A stretch of DNA of 64,000 bases from Granulibacter bethesdensis CGDNIH1. GTDB lineage: Bacteria > Pseudomonadota > Alphaproteobacteria > Acetobacterales > Acetobacteraceae. The DNA is taken from contig NC_008343.2 in NCBI RefSeq assembly GCF_000014285.2, positions 2,280,501-2,344,500 on the forward strand. The letters are read 5' to 3'. The translations under genes were made by a program, and so were the position numbers. This document shows positions 16,861-29,727 of the stretch, one piece after another (the first letter of the stretch is position 1; the number at the start of each line of letters is the position of its first letter). The notes beneath the pieces are model-generated. The model was not told the DNA's origin, searched no databases, and saw only the letters and a program-made list of their open reading frames with translations.

Positions 16861-17724
16861 TCAGGCAGCCTTAGCCAAGCTCTGCGTCTGCCCGCCCGCG
16901 TCCTTGCCAACAGGCTGCCGAAGGAAATGCTTGCGGCGGCGCTGCATCAAAGCCCATGCCAGTTTGGTCGACAAGGTGGATAACCGCCCATGCGGCATCA
17001 GCCCCACTGACTTGAATACCATTCCGGTGGCCCGCTGAATGTGATGATAACGATAATAGCCCATCGCCTGACTCATATAAGCGGCAATACAGCGCTCATG
17101 ACTATAGGGGGTGTTCTCGGCCTCGTTTCCGCAGTGATAAGCGAAGGCCAATTCATCATCCTCGCTCTCACCAATGCGCCCGGCGGCAATGCGCAGGCGG
17201 CTCAGAAAGCCGATCTTCTCCCGATCCAGATAACGCCGCATATGGTCATAGAACAATTTGAAATGGCGATATTCGTCCGCCGCAATCAGCTTACAGATAT
17301 GCTTCAGAACCGGTTCCTCTGTCGCATCGCCGAGCGCAGTGTAATAGGAGGAGGTTCCCGTCTCCACCATGCATCGGGCGATCAGCTCACCGGTGCGGGA
17401 ACCACGGATTGAGGCATTTGCACTGAGATCAATCTGGTAGCCAGCCTTATAGCGGGCGAAGGCAGCCTCATAATTCCAATCCGGGTCGGCGAGGCTGGCC
17501 CATTTTCCCAGCGCATCCCCGTGCTGAACCTCTTCCACCGCCCAGCGATCCGCCGCCCCGGAAAAGTCCGGATCATCCCGGAACACACCGTTCAGATACA
17601 CAGCGTAGTCAGTTCCATTGCGCTCGACCATTGCCGCGGCCTTGACCAGCGGCACAATCGCCGGATCAACCAGAGCCGGGTCGAAATCCGACCAGGGCAC
17701 GTCTTCAATACGCCAATGCTTCAT
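16861..17724 (-). CDS. Ferritin-like di-iron protein (acyl-ACP desaturase-like)
   Basis: 287-residue helical protein with two di-iron binding motifs: EEVQH near residue 68 and DEYRH near residue 145 (each E-x2-H), with an extra Glu in RNGTDYAVY preceded by VE and another in METGTSSYYTAL. This is the ferritin-like/fatty-acid-desaturase fold. The C-terminal tail is basic. It is the first gene of a minus-strand unit (di-iron protein, DUF3311, symporter). Whether it desaturates an acyl chain or oxidises another substrate is unknown. Confidence 0.75.
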   Translation of the reverse strand: MKHWRIEDVPWSDFDPALVDPAIVPLVKAAAMVERNGTDYAVYLNGVFRDDPDFSGAADRWAVEEVQHGDALGKWASLADPDWNYEAAFARYKAGYQIDLSANASIRGSRTGELIARCMVETGTSSYYTALGDATEEPVLKHICKLIAADEYRHFKLFYDHMRRYLDREKIGFLSRLRIAAGRIGESEDDELAFAYHCGNEAENTPYSHERCIAAYMSQAMGYYRYHHIQRATGMVFKSVGLMPHGRLSTLSTKLAWALMQRRRKHFLRQPVGKDAGGQTQSLAKAA

Positions 17725-17891
17725 GGAGATATCCGCTCAACTCGCTTTGCCGTCAGTGTTTCTTCAACAACGCGCAGCAGACCGAAATTATAGCCGCCCC
17801 TGCCCGGTGCAATGGTCATTCGGCAAATACGATCACCACCTGTGGCATGAAGGCCGCACCACCGGCGCGACACCACAGCATAAAAAGACAA

Positions 17892-17921
17892 GAAAGCCCC
17901 GGCCAAATGGCCGAGGCTTTC
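17892..17921 (-). terminator. Intrinsic terminator of the atp operon
   Basis: GAAAGCC-CGGCC and GGCCG-GGCTTTC pair around an AAAT loop with one C/A mismatch, and the minus-strand reading continues into TTGTCTTTTT. It lies 36 bp after the atpC stop and ahead of the ferritin-like gene. Confidence 0.75.
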
Positions 17922-17956
17922 TAAACGCCATGTGTGCCAACACCAAGGTTGATCGC

Positions 17957-18364
17957 TCAGTGTCTGGCAGCCTCAACCATGGCCCGCGCCGCCTGTATGG
18001 ACTCCATGGCTGCATCCAAGGCCGTGATATCAAGCTTATCGACCGTGGCATAAGCCGCTTCCGCATCCGCCAAACGCTTTTCGGCCTCAGTTGCTGAAAT
18101 CTCGGCGACCGGCCGCGCCTGATCGGCCAGAACCGTGCAACGCTCTGGCGTGATCTCCGCGAACCCGCCCGCGACATAAAGCCGGTCGGTCACCTGGCCA
18201 TTCTGGTAAAGCCGGATGGTGCCGCCCTGAAGCAGCACGATCATCGGGGCATGGCCGGGCAGTACGCCCAGCTCACCCTCCGCAGCCGGGATCACGACCA
18301 TGTCCACGGATCTGGACAGGAGACGCTTTTCCGGGCTGACGATTTCAAGGCTGGTCTGGGCCAT
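17957..18364 (-). CDS. atpC: ATP synthase F1 subunit epsilon
   Basis: 135-residue central-stalk subunit that inhibits ATP hydrolysis. It has the beta-sandwich N-domain (LEIVSPEKRLLSRSVDMVVIP, GELGVLPGHAPMIVLLQGG, YVAGGFAEITPERCTVLAD) and a short helical C-domain. It is the last gene of atpHAGDC, 4 bp after atpD, and is followed by a terminator. Confidence 0.97.
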   Translation of the reverse strand: MAQTSLEIVSPEKRLLSRSVDMVVIPAAEGELGVLPGHAPMIVLLQGGTIRLYQNGQVTDRLYVAGGFAEITPERCTVLADQARPVAEISATEAEKRLADAEAAYATVDKLDITALDAAMESIQAARAMVEAARH

Positions 18365-18368
18365 GGGA

Positions 18369-19826
<1,458 letters not shown>

Positions 19827-20723
19827 CTACAGCGCTTCGGCGCCGGAGATGATCTCGATCAGTTCACGTGTAATATTGGCTTGGCGCGTGCGGTTATAGG
19901 TCAAAGACAGACGCTTGATCATGTCACCGGCATTGCGGGTGGCATTATCCATCGCTGTCATCCGCGCCGCATGTTCGCCCGCAGCGCTTTCCAGAATCGC
20001 ACGATAGATCTGAATGGCCAGATTCTGCGGCAGCAGCTTGGCCAGCAGGGTTTCTTCGTCCGGCTCGAACTCATACACCGCCTTGGCACCGTTGCTGGAT
20101 GCACCTGCATCAGCCGGAGCCGCCTGCGGTACCTGCGCCGGAATAAGCTGTGTTTCGCCGGGAGTCTGGCTGATCACGGAGTTGAAGTGATTATAGACCA
20201 GCGTGCAGACATCGAATTCACCCGCATCCAGCCGCGCCGTAATCTGCTGCGAGAGGGCCAGCGCATCCGCAAAAGCGAGCACTTTCTTCCCTGCCAGCGA
20301 GGTTTCAGGCAGCAGACGGGTCTCCAGATCACGACGCAAATAGTCACGCGCCTTGCGGCCGACGGTAAGAATTTTCACCGTCTTGCCTTCGGATTCCAGC
20401 CTGTTGGCCAGCGTGCGGGCAGCACGGCCCACATTGGTGTTGAACGCACCGGCCAGACCACGGTCAGCAGAAATGACCACCAGCAGGTGGACCTTATCCT
20501 GACCGGTTCCAACCAGAATGCGGGGGGCAGAAGGGCTGCCCGCCACGTTATCGGCCAGCGCCGCCAGCATGCGCTGCATCAGCTCGGCATAGGGGCGCGC
20601 GGCCTCTGCTGCCTGCTGAGCACGTCGCAGCTTGGACGCGGCCACCATTTTCATGGCGCTGGTGATCTTTTGCGTCGATTTGACGCTGGTGATCCGTCCC
20701 CGAAGCGCCTTCAGGCTCGCCAT
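19827..20723 (-). CDS. atpG: ATP synthase F1 subunit gamma
   Basis: 298-residue rotor shaft. The N-terminal helix [20 protein letters not shown] and the C-terminal [11 protein letters not shown]-like helix (here [20 protein letters not shown]) are diagnostic. The ATG at 20723 gives the family N-terminus; the frame is open 45 codons more but without similarity. A loop near residues 195-215, rich in Ala and Pro ([17 protein letters not shown]), is longer than in E. coli, as is common in alphaproteobacteria. Confidence 0.97.
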   Translation of the reverse strand: MASLKALRGRITSVKSTQKITSAMKMVAASKLRRAQQAAEAARPYAELMQRMLAALADNVAGSPSAPRILVGTGQDKVHLLVVISADRGLAGAFNTNVGRAARTLANRLESEGKTVKILTVGRKARDYLRRDLETRLLPETSLAGKKVLAFADALALSQQITARLDAGEFDVCTLVYNHFNSVISQTPGETQLIPAQVPQAAPADAGASSNGAKAVYEFEPDEETLLAKLLPQNLAIQIYRAILESAAGEHAARMTAMDNATRNAGDMIKRLSLTYNRTRQANITRELIEIISGAEAL

Positions 20724-20742
20724 GTCCTGGGCTTCCCTTCGA

Positions 20743-22277
<1,535 letters not shown>

Positions 22278-22278
<1 letters not shown>

Positions 22279-22901
22279 CAGGCGGCTCCCTTCATGGCGT
22301 ACTGCAGGCGCTGCAGCCGGGATTTCAGGCTTGTGTCATACAGGCGCGTACCGATCCGCACGACCAGACCACCCAGAAGGCTGGGGTCCACGTGCTTTTC
22401 GATGCGCACATTGCCGTAACCGGCTTCGATCAGGCTGGCGCGGAGCTGATGCTCCTGCACCTCGGTCAGTTCATGGGCCGATTCGACCACGGCCACGGCC
22501 TCACCACGCTTCTCTGCCACCAGCACCGCGAAGGCGCTGATAATGGAGCGCAGTGAGCCGAGGCGGCGGTTATTGGCCACCGTACCGACAAAATTGCGTT
22601 CGATGCGGGTAAAACCCTGCCGGTCGAGCACGGCCAGAACGGCATCCCGAGCACGGTTGACATCGACAAGAGGACTGCCGAGCAGGCTGCGCAGATCGGC
22701 GCTTTCGTCGATCAGCCGCCCAAGGGCCTCGATCCGGGCGATAACGCCATCCAGATCGCCGCTGTCCCCGGCATAAGAATAAAGTGCGGAGGCATAACGC
22801 TTCGCCAAGCCGGACACAGCGGTGCCGGACACATGCTTCGCTTCCCGCTGCGGGATGCCGGTTACGGCCGCGCCGCTTTCATTTGCGCCATTCGAGGCCA
22901 C
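22278..22901 (-). CDS. atpH: ATP synthase F1 subunit delta
   Basis: Peripheral-stalk subunit joining F1 to F0. The conserved N-terminal [21 protein letters not shown] and the C-terminal [22 protein letters not shown] are clear. There is no ATG in a suitable place. I chose GTG at 22901 (207 residues); the frame extends to a TTG at 22943 whose GGGAGG lies directly against the codon, too close to be a ribosome site, and a GTG at 22832 (184 residues, nearer to the family's usual length) is also possible. First gene of the operon, 214 bp after priA. Confidence 0.9.
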
Positions 22902-22964
22902 GGTCTCGCTTTCTCGCTGGTGTTCCTCTGGAACCGGACCCAACCTCCCGGCTCCGGCGGTGGC

Positions 22965-22993
22965 CGTCTAGCATGCAGATAACACCCGTGCAA
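22965..22993 (-). promoter_or_regulatory. Weak candidate promoter for atpHAGDC
   Basis: On the minus strand TTGCAC (22988-22993) is separated by 17 bp from TAGACG (22965-22970). Transcription would begin near 22958, which fits a start codon at 22901 better than one at 22943. Resemblance to the consensus is moderate. Confidence 0.3.
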
Positions 22994-23115
22994 CAGACAT
23001 GACCGGAATGATCGTGCTCTGAATGACGGTTTTACGACCGAAAAATGCCCTGTCATGCCCTGAATTTTGTCACCACGCACGGGCCAACAAGAAAAAAGTC
23101 AGTCTTTATAACCCG

Positions 23116-25344
23116 TTACAGAAACGACACGGGATCGACATCAATTTCAATGCGTGCTCCACGGGGCACAGTCATTTCCTGAAGCCACCGGCGCAGGATG
23201 GGTTGGACCGCAATCGTCCGACGGGTCCGCAGCAGCAAACGGCGACGATGACGCCCGCGCAGCACGGCGAGCGGCGCCGGAGCTGGCCCCAGAACCCATA
23301 TACCGTCACCATCCGGTGCATTGCGCGCAAGGTCCAGCGCGAGCCGGTCGGCTGTGGCCGCATCGTCGGCACTGACGATCAGGGCCGCCAGCCTGCCATG
23401 GGGCGGCCAGTACCCTATGCGCCGAATCTCCGATTCTCCCTCCATGAACGCTGCGAAATCATTGTTGAGAAGCGCCTGAATGGCCGGATGATCCGGATTC
23501 CAGCTTTGCAGAAAAACATGCCCGGGCGCCTCTGCCCGTCCGGCCCGCCCGGCAACCTGATGCAGCAACTGGACGGTGCGTTCCGAGGCACGCAGATCGC
23601 CGCCGCCAAGCCCGAGATCGGCATCCACCACCCCGACACAGGTCAGATGGGGAAAATTCCAGCCTTTCGCGACAATCTGTGTACCGATCAGCAGATCAAC
23701 CTCCCGCGCCGCCACCCGCCCGGCTGCCTCGGCCGCCGCGGCTGGCCCGGGCAAAGTGTCACTGGCCATGACCAGCACCCTTGCCCCCGGGAATAACGTG
23801 GCGGCTTCCTCGGTGATTCGTTCCACACCCGGACCGATCGCGGTCAGAGCATGTTCGGCGCCACAGGACGGGCAGGATAGGTGCACCGGCTCCTCATGCC
23901 CGCAATGATGACAGATGAGCTGACGGCGCAAACGGTGTTCCACCAGCCAGGCCGTGCAATGCGGGCACTGCATCCGCGTCCCGCAGGCCCGGCAGAGAGT
24001 AAGAGGGGCGTAACCGCGCCGGTTCAGGAACAGCATGGCTTGCTCCCCCCGCTCAAACGCCTGCCTGATCGCCGTCACCAGAGGCGGGGACAGGAAATGA
24101 TTGCGCTCCGGCGGATGGGAGCGCAGATCGATTGCCGTGACCGAAGGCAACCGCGCCACCCCATGCCGCGCCCGCAGGCTCAGGCGGCGATAGCGCCCCG
24201 ACTCGACATTCGCCAGAGTCTCCAGACTCGGCGTTGCCGAAACCAGCAGAGAGGCCGCCTGCTCGAACCGCGCGCGCACCACCGCCATATCCCGCGCATG
24301 ATAGATGATGCCATCCTCCTGCTTGAAGGCGGTTTCATGCTCCTCATCCACCACCACCAGCCCCAGATTGGAGAAGGGCAAAAACAGGGCGGAGCGCGCG
24401 CCCACCACCACCTTCGCCTCTCCGGATGTCACTGCCCGCCAGCACTGACGGCGCGTCAGGCTGCTGAGATCGGAATGCCAGATGGCAGGCTCCACACCGA
24501 AACGGCGACGGAAACGGTCCAGCCACTGGGTGGAAAGCGCTATTTCCGGCAGCAGAATCAGGGTCTGCCGACCGCAGGTGAGAGCCTCGGCAATGGCTTC
24601 CAGATAAACCTCGGTCTTGCCGGAGCCAGTCACCCCCTCCAGCAACGTCACCGAGAAAGTGTGCGCCCTGACCGCTTCCCGCAGAGACTCCGCAACCTCT
24701 GCCTGATCCGCCGAGAGATCCGGCACTGTGAAGGCAGACTCCGGCACTCCATAGCGGCTCGGCCGGACCATCGGCACCTGTTCCAGCAAACCCTGCGAGA
24801 CCATGTTCCTCAGCACGGCACTGCTGATCTCAGGCAAATGCTCCCGCACGGCCTGTGACGTCATGGGGGTGCCATCCGCGAGCAGGGCCATCACCTGCCG
24901 TCTCGCCTCGGTCAGCCTGATCCCCTCCGGCGGGGAGGCTACCAGTTGCAACCCTGTTACGGCCCGTTCCGGACGCAGCGCGTTGATCCTCAGCGCCATC
25001 GCCATCACCTCACCGGGGGGAGACAGCGTATAGCCTGCGACCCAATCGATGAAACGACGCAGAGGGGCAGGCAAAGGCGGCGCGTCCAGCACCGCCAGTA
25101 GCGGCTTCAGACGATGATCAGGGACATGCCTGCCAGAGCCAGCGGATGATTGTGTGGAAGCCGCCCCGGCAGGAGGGGTTGCCTCATCCCAGACCACGCC
25201 CACTTCTTCCCGCCGATTGAGCGGCACCAACACGATATCACCCGGCTGCGGCGCCAGATCCGGCGGGACCGCATAATCAAACGGGCCCGGAAATGGATAG
25301 GGCAACATGACCTGTAAACGTCTCTTCCGGTCGGCACTGCTCAT
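23116..25344 (-). CDS. priA: Primosomal protein N' (replication restart helicase)
   Basis: About 742-residue superfamily-2 helicase that recognises stalled forks and loads the replicative helicase. N-terminal DNA-binding region: MLPYPFPGPFDYAVPPDL and PGDIVLVPLNRRE. Helicase part: GVTGSGKTEVYLEAI (Walker A), VVVDEEHETAFKQED (DEEH box), and VSATPS. The zinc domain is seen as CRACG, CPHC, CHHC and CPSC. The later GTQIVAKGWNFPHLT and QVAGRAGRAE complete the helicase core. The ATG at 25344 and a GTG five codons upstream are both weak starts. Divergent from the DUF484 gene; upstream of atpH. Confidence 0.96.
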   Translation of the reverse strand: MSSADRKRRLQVMLPYPFPGPFDYAVPPDLAPQPGDIVLVPLNRREEVGVVWDEATPPAGAASTQSSAGSGRHVPDHRLKPLLAVLDAPPLPAPLRRFIDWVAGYTLSPPGEVMAMALRINALRPERAVTGLQLVASPPEGIRLTEARRQVMALLADGTPMTSQAVREHLPEISSAVLRNMVSQGLLEQVPMVRPSRYGVPESAFTVPDLSADQAEVAESLREAVRAHTFSVTLLEGVTGSGKTEVYLEAIAEALTCGRQTLILLPEIALSTQWLDRFRRRFGVEPAIWHSDLSSLTRRQCWRAVTSGEAKVVVGARSALFLPFSNLGLVVVDEEHETAFKQEDGIIYHARDMAVVRARFEQAASLLVSATPSLETLANVESGRYRRLSLRARHGVARLPSVTAIDLRSHPPERNHFLSPPLVTAIRQAFERGEQAMLFLNRRGYAPLTLCRACGTRMQCPHCTAWLVEHRLRRQLICHHCGHEEPVHLSCPSCGAEHALTAIGPGVERITEEAATLFPGARVLVMASDTLPGPAAAAEAAGRVAAREVDLLIGTQIVAKGWNFPHLTCVGVVDADLGLGGGDLRASERTVQLLHQVAGRAGRAEAPGHVFLQSWNPDHPAIQALLNNDFAAFMEGESEIRRIGYWPPHGRLAALIVSADDAATADRLALDLARNAPDGDGIWVLGPAPAPLAVLRGRHRRRLLLRTRRTIAVQPILRRWLQEMTVPRGARIEIDVDPVSFL

Positions 25345-25474
25345 CCTGTACCATCGCACGGCGTGACAACGCTGAATATATGGGTGTTATCTGTTTGCAG
25401 AGACAGCTTACCGGCTGATGGCGCATACTGACGGATGGCAGAGCCATCCGATCCTCCTTCCTTAGCGAAAGCCA

Positions 25475-26152
25475 ATGGATTCTGATTGCATTGATGCTTT
25501 TCTTCGTGCTCATCCTGACTGGCTGGCAGGGCGCCCGGACCTGTACGCCAGCCTGTCACCGCCACGACGGGTGCATGGGGATACGCTCGCCGATCACATG
25601 CAGGCACGTATTGATGCCGAGCGTGTCCGTTGTGAGGTCGCCTGCAATGCAGCCCGCGATATCCTTCAGGCCAGCCGTGCCTCTGCCTGTCTGACAACGC
25701 GTATCCAACGCTCGGTCCTGGCTCTGTTGCGGGCATCAGATGCCATGGACTGTATTCTTCAGGAACTGCCCAGCCTGCTGGGGATTGAATATACCCGCCT
25801 GTATTATCCGACTTCTCCTGCCCTTCTGACTCCCATGGTCTGCGAACGGGCAGGGGTTGAGCCAATGGCCCGCACCGCCATGAGTGCCCTGCTGGGAGAT
25901 AAGGATGTCCAGATCCGCAGCCTGACAATCCCCGATCTGACGCTGCATCGGGAAACAGCCCCCCTGATCCGGCAGGATGCGCTGCTACTGCTGCCTCGCA
26001 CATCATCACCATCCCCCTGGCTGATGGTACTGGCGGCGCGGAACAGGGAGGAACTCGCTGCCCCCAATGCCCGTCAGGCGCTGCGCTTTCTTGCTGAGGC
26101 CACTTCCTCCGCCCTGGATCGGGATAGCGCCATCCAGACAGATCAGCACTGA
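25475..26152 (+). CDS. DUF484 family protein
   Basis: 225-residue cytosolic protein with the DUF484 layout: an N-terminal FLRAHPDWLAGRPDLYASL block (the FL-x2-P-x4 pattern), a short helical linker, then a GAF-like domain (about residues 85-215) with LGIEYTRLYYP and LLLPRTSSPSPWLMVLAAR. It is immediately upstream of xerC, 2 bp apart, as in many proteobacteria. No biochemical role is known. Confidence 0.85.
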   Translation: MDSDCIDAFLRAHPDWLAGRPDLYASLSPPRRVHGDTLADHMQARIDAERVRCEVACNAARDILQASRASACLTTRIQRSVLALLRASDAMDCILQELPSLLGIEYTRLYYPTSPALLTPMVCERAGVEPMARTAMSALLGDKDVQIRSLTIPDLTLHRETAPLIRQDALLLLPRTSSPSPWLMVLAARNREELAAPNARQALRFLAEATSSALDRDSAIQTDQH

Positions 26153-26154
26153 CA

Positions 26155-27057
26155 ATGATGGCAGAACAGGCCAGACGCGACTGGATCGACTGGCTGCGGG
26201 ATGAAAAGCGCGCAGCCCCCCTCACCTGCCGCGCCTACGGTGATGATGTCGCCGCATTTCTGGGCTTTCTGGCCACGCATCAAGGGGCCGAGCCAGATAT
26301 GGCAATGCTTGGTCGGCTGGGTCTGTCTGATTTCCGGGCCTGGCTGGCTTCTGAGGCCGTGAAGGGAGCCGGAAATGCGACCAGAGCACGGCATCTGGCC
26401 TCAATCCGCAGTTTTTTCCACTTCCTGCGCCAGCGCCACGCCCTTGAGAACAGCGCGCTGCCCCTGCTGCGCACCCCGAAGGCCAAGCCTCCTTTGCCTC
26501 GGGCGCTTGATCAGACCCAGGCATTGGCGGCAGCCCGCGACATCGGGGAGGCCAGCGAAAACCCGTTCACACAGGCACGGGATACCGCGCTGTTCGCCCT
26601 TCTCTATGGCTGCGGCTTACGTCTGGGCGAGGCGCTGGGCCTGATGGTGGGGGACAGCCAACACGACACACTCCGCATCACGGGAAAAGGGGGGCGGCAG
26701 CGCATGGTGCCGGTCATCCCCTCGGTTCGAACATCCCTGTCCGACTGGCTGCGGTTTCATCCTGTCCCGGAAGCATCCGCTCCGCTTTTTGTCGGTGTGC
26801 GGGGAGCACGGCTCAATCCAGGCGTTGCGCAGAGAACCCTGCGGCAATTCCGTACCCTGTATAACCTGCCGGAACACGCAACCCCGCATGCCCTGCGGCA
26901 CAGCTTTGCAACACATCTTCTGGCGGCCGGGGCAGATTTACGTGCCATTCAGGATCTGCTGGGCCATGCCAGCCTGTCCACTACTCAGCGCTACACCCAG
27001 GTGGATCAGGCCCAGTTACTGGCCGTCTGGCAGAAAGCGCATCCGCGGGCCGGATAA
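26155..27057 (+). CDS. xerC: Tyrosine recombinase XerC
   Basis: 300-residue site-specific recombinase that, with XerD, resolves chromosome dimers at dif. The N-terminal SAM-like domain (about 1-100) is followed by the catalytic domain. All active-site residues are present: Arg in CGLRLGEALGL, Lys in GKGGRQRMVPV, His/Arg in HALRHSFATHLLAAG, His in GHASLSTTQRYT and the Tyr nucleophile in TTQRYTQVD. It follows DUF484, the standard neighbour of xerC, so XerC is preferred over XerD or an integrase. No dif-like sequence was recognised nearby. Confidence 0.92.
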   Translation: MMAEQARRDWIDWLRDEKRAAPLTCRAYGDDVAAFLGFLATHQGAEPDMAMLGRLGLSDFRAWLASEAVKGAGNATRARHLASIRSFFHFLRQRHALENSALPLLRTPKAKPPLPRALDQTQALAAARDIGEASENPFTQARDTALFALLYGCGLRLGEALGLMVGDSQHDTLRITGKGGRQRMVPVIPSVRTSLSDWLRFHPVPEASAPLFVGVRGARLNPGVAQRTLRQFRTLYNLPEHATPHALRHSFATHLLAAGADLRAIQDLLGHASLSTTQRYTQVDQAQLLAVWQKAHPRAG

Positions 27058-27089
27058 GCCCCCTTCAGGAACTCTGACCGGCATTCTGC

Positions 27090-27881
27090 TCAGTCATCAT
27101 CCTGTTTGCTGCCTTCTTTGCTGCCTTCCCCCGATTTCTCATGCGGATCGACAAGGGCAAACGAAGCGGACACAGCCAGTACCTTGCGCAGTTCAGTCAC
27201 CGGAACATTGGCCGTAGCATCCGGAGCCGTTGCCATAGCCCGCATCATGGGCATAGGCGCATGGGAGGGAGCGTTGATGACCTGATCGCTGATCATCAAA
27301 GGCGCCCCAATTGTCATACCAACACCAGAGGCCATTGCTGCCGCCCGTTCCTTTGCATCAGCCGCCGCCTTGGGCAAACACTCCCTGATCGCGGCCTGCC
27401 ATGTCATATGGGAAATACCAGGATCAATCGCCCCGACCTCATCAATCCTGTTTTTGGCTGCCAAAGGAGCAACCTCGGCCAGACGGGCGACACTCGTGGT
27501 CACGATATGCAGCGCACCCTGCGCACGGTAATTACGCAAAATGCGCTTGCCGTGATCATAATCATATTCCGGCGCAACAGAGACCCCGCTGCCGCTGAGT
27601 TTCACATCCGGCAGATTCAAAGCCTTCACGGCCTCCAGAAACGCATTGAACCGCTTGGTCGCATCACCCAACACAGCATTCACATCACTGCCGGAGGCAG
27701 CAACAGTCACGGAGGTCGAGGCCTGATCCGGCGTCATCACCATGGTACAGCGCCCGGTCGCCATTACTTGCGGCGGTTTTTTATCCGCCAGAGCGGGCTG
27801 GGCCGCCAGAACAACAGGAAGCAATGCCGCAACAGGGTACAGATGTGCTCTCTTGCGTAGAAAAGACGTCAAAGTCTTCAT
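27090..27881 (-). CDS. SIMPL (DUF541) domain periplasmic protein
   Basis: 263 residues with a signal peptide (MKTLTSFLRKRAHLYPVAAL, cleavage near ALADKK) and a SIMPL domain. Domain features are GRCTMVMTPDQASTSVTVAA near residue 45, LPDVKLSGSGVSVAPEYDYD, and AAADAKERAAAMASGVGMTIG. The C-terminus is charged. The ATG at 27881 is preceded by AAGGAG with nine-base spacing. It follows pdxJ by 53 bp on the same strand and converges with xerC. Function of the family is poorly known (oxidative-stress links reported for relatives). Confidence 0.85.
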   Translation of the reverse strand: MKTLTSFLRKRAHLYPVAALLPVVLAAQPALADKKPPQVMATGRCTMVMTPDQASTSVTVAASGSDVNAVLGDATKRFNAFLEAVKALNLPDVKLSGSGVSVAPEYDYDHGKRILRNYRAQGALHIVTTSVARLAEVAPLAAKNRIDEVGAIDPGISHMTWQAAIRECLPKAAADAKERAAAMASGVGMTIGAPLMISDQVINAPSHAPMPMMRAMATAPDATANVPVTELRKVLAVSASFALVDPHEKSGEGSKEGSKQDDD

Positions 27882-27934
27882 ATCAACTTGCTCCTTCCTA
27901 AAAACAACCAAAGTACCGACCTGCTCGCGGCTCC

Positions 27935-28681
27935 TCATGCAGCGATGGCACGATCCATCGCCAGACGCATATCACGGATGGCCTGCCCCAGACCGGCAAA
28001 CACGGCTTCAGCAATCAGGGCATGGCCGATATTCAACTCCCTCACCCCCGGAAGCTGTGCGACCGGCGTAACATTATCCACCGTCAGACCGTGACCGGCA
28101 TGGCATTCAAGCCCGAGATCACGCGCCATTGATGCAGCCCCCTGCAAACGTGCCAGCTCATGGGATGCATCAGCCTCCAACGCATAAGCCCCGGTATGCA
28201 GTTCCACAACCGGCGCACCCAGCGCCACCGCAGCACGAAGCTGCCGCGGATCCGGATCAATGAACAGTGACACACGGATGCCGGCATCACGCAACGCAGC
28301 GATTTTCGGCATCAGCGAGACGATGTGACCGGCTGCATCCAGCCCACCTTCCGTTGTCACTTCCTCACGCCGCTCCGGCACCAGACAGCAGGCATGGGGA
28401 CGCAGGTGACGGGCAATGCCGACCATCTCATCCGTCGCAGCCATTTCCAGATTGAGCGGAGCACGGATCGCCGCCATCACCTGTGTCAGATCGGCATCAC
28501 GGATATGACGGCGATCTTCCCGCAGATGCATGGTGATCCCGTCTGCCCCGGCCTCCAATGCCAGCAGTGCGGCACGGACCGGGTCTGGCTCCGTGCCGCC
28601 GCGCGCGTTACGGATCGTGGCCACGTGATCGATATTGACGCCAAGGCGCAAAGCATGGGAGCCAGGGTCGGTATCGGGCAT
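27935..28681 (-). CDS. pdxJ: Pyridoxine 5'-phosphate synthase
   Basis: Condenses 1-deoxyxylulose 5-phosphate with 3-amino-2-oxopropyl phosphate to form pyridoxine phosphate, the last ring-building step of vitamin B6. The 248-residue protein has [18 protein letters not shown] at the N-terminus, [41 protein letters not shown] and GHGLTVDNV, all PdxJ signatures. It lies 54 bp after pdxA in the same direction, so its substrate is made by its neighbour. Confidence 0.97.
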   Translation of the reverse strand: MPDTDPGSHALRLGVNIDHVATIRNARGGTEPDPVRAALLALEAGADGITMHLREDRRHIRDADLTQVMAAIRAPLNLEMAATDEMVGIARHLRPHACCLVPERREEVTTEGGLDAAGHIVSLMPKIAALRDAGIRVSLFIDPDPRQLRAAVALGAPVVELHTGAYALEADASHELARLQGAASMARDLGLECHAGHGLTVDNVTPVAQLPGVRELNIGHALIAEAVFAGLGQAIRDMRLAMDRAIAA

Positions 28682-28735
28682 CGCGTGTTCTCTCCGTAAC
28701 GATCAGCCGGGATGAAGCAGCGTTATAGCAGCCTG

Positions 28736-29695
28736 CTACGAACCCGTCGCCATCTCCGCCGCCAGATGCAGGGCAGCCATCAGGCTGTCGGCCTCGGCAA
28801 TGCCACGCCCGGCAATATCAAATGCCGTGCCGTGATCCGGCGAGGTACGAATGATCGGCAGGCCCAACGTGACATTCACCCCATGACGCATATCCAGTGT
28901 CTTGAGCGGAATCAGGGCCTGATCGTGATACATGCAGAGAGCCGCATCATAATTCTGGCGGGCAGTATCGGTGAACATTGTATCCGGCGGATAAGGCCCG
29001 AGGATTGTATGGCCTTCCTGGCGCAGACACTCCATGGCAGGCGCAATGATCGTCTGCTCTTCTTCCCCCATCGCCCCGCTTTCTCCCGCATGAGGATTAA
29101 GACCGGCTATCGCCAGACGGGGGGAGGGCAAACCAAAACGGCTCTTGAGATCATCAATGGTAATCCGGGCGGTCTGCACGATCAGATCGGTCGTCAGCAT
29201 GTCCAGCGCCCGCCGCAGGGAAACATGCACAGTGACAGGAACCACGCGCAGCAGAGGGGATGCCAGCATCATCACCGGCGTGCCTCCGGTCAGTGCGCCC
29301 AGAAACTCGGTATGACCGGGAAAAGCAAAACCACTGCCATACAGCACCGCCTTGCTGATCGGATTCGTGACCACAGCCGCCGCCTGCCCGGCCTGCACAT
29401 GCCGTACTGCCTGCTCAATAGAGGCAATCACTGCCGGCGCATTGGCCTGATCAGGATGTCCCGGCATGACAGAAGCAGCAAGCGACAATGGCAGAACCGG
29501 CAGTGCATCGGCAAAACAGCCTGCCGCATCAGCGGGTTTGTCAATCACGCACAATTTCTGCGTGCCAAACAAAGCGGGATCGCCGATCACATAGAAAACA
29601 GGGCCGGTCCGACGCAGGCGCTGCCATGCCGTCTGCGTAATCTCCGGGCCGATCCCGGCCGGGTCTCCCATCGTCAGCGCAAGCGGCAGGACCAT
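28736..29695 (-). CDS. pdxA: 4-hydroxythreonine-4-phosphate dehydrogenase
   Basis: NAD-dependent, metal-requiring step of vitamin B6 synthesis that yields 3-amino-2-oxopropyl phosphate. The 319-residue protein shows [42 protein letters not shown] (metal His), GPYPPDTMF and [12 protein letters not shown] (metal His). It is followed by pdxJ, which uses the product, and lies 32 bp after lpdA. Confidence 0.97.
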   Translation of the reverse strand: MVLPLALTMGDPAGIGPEITQTAWQRLRRTGPVFYVIGDPALFGTQKLCVIDKPADAAGCFADALPVLPLSLAASVMPGHPDQANAPAVIASIEQAVRHVQAGQAAAVVTNPISKAVLYGSGFAFPGHTEFLGALTGGTPVMMLASPLLRVVPVTVHVSLRRALDMLTTDLIVQTARITIDDLKSRFGLPSPRLAIAGLNPHAGESGAMGEEEQTIIAPAMECLRQEGHTILGPYPPDTMFTDTARQNYDAALCMYHDQALIPLKTLDMRHGVNVTLGLPIIRTSPDHGTAFDIAGRGIAEADSLMAALHLAAEMATGS

Positions 29696-29727
29696 TGTAT
29701 GACTCTTTATGATCTGATCAGCAAAAA

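Noticed and set aside
17721-17906. Possible 61-residue gene between the ferritin-like gene and the atp terminator
   Set aside because: It starts in the atp terminator region, overlaps the ferritin-like start, and has no ribosome site or similarity.
26155-27057. Phage integrase marking a genomic island
   Set aside because: The tyrosine recombinase follows DUF484 and has the XerC layout; no attachment site, tRNA junction or phage genes are nearby.
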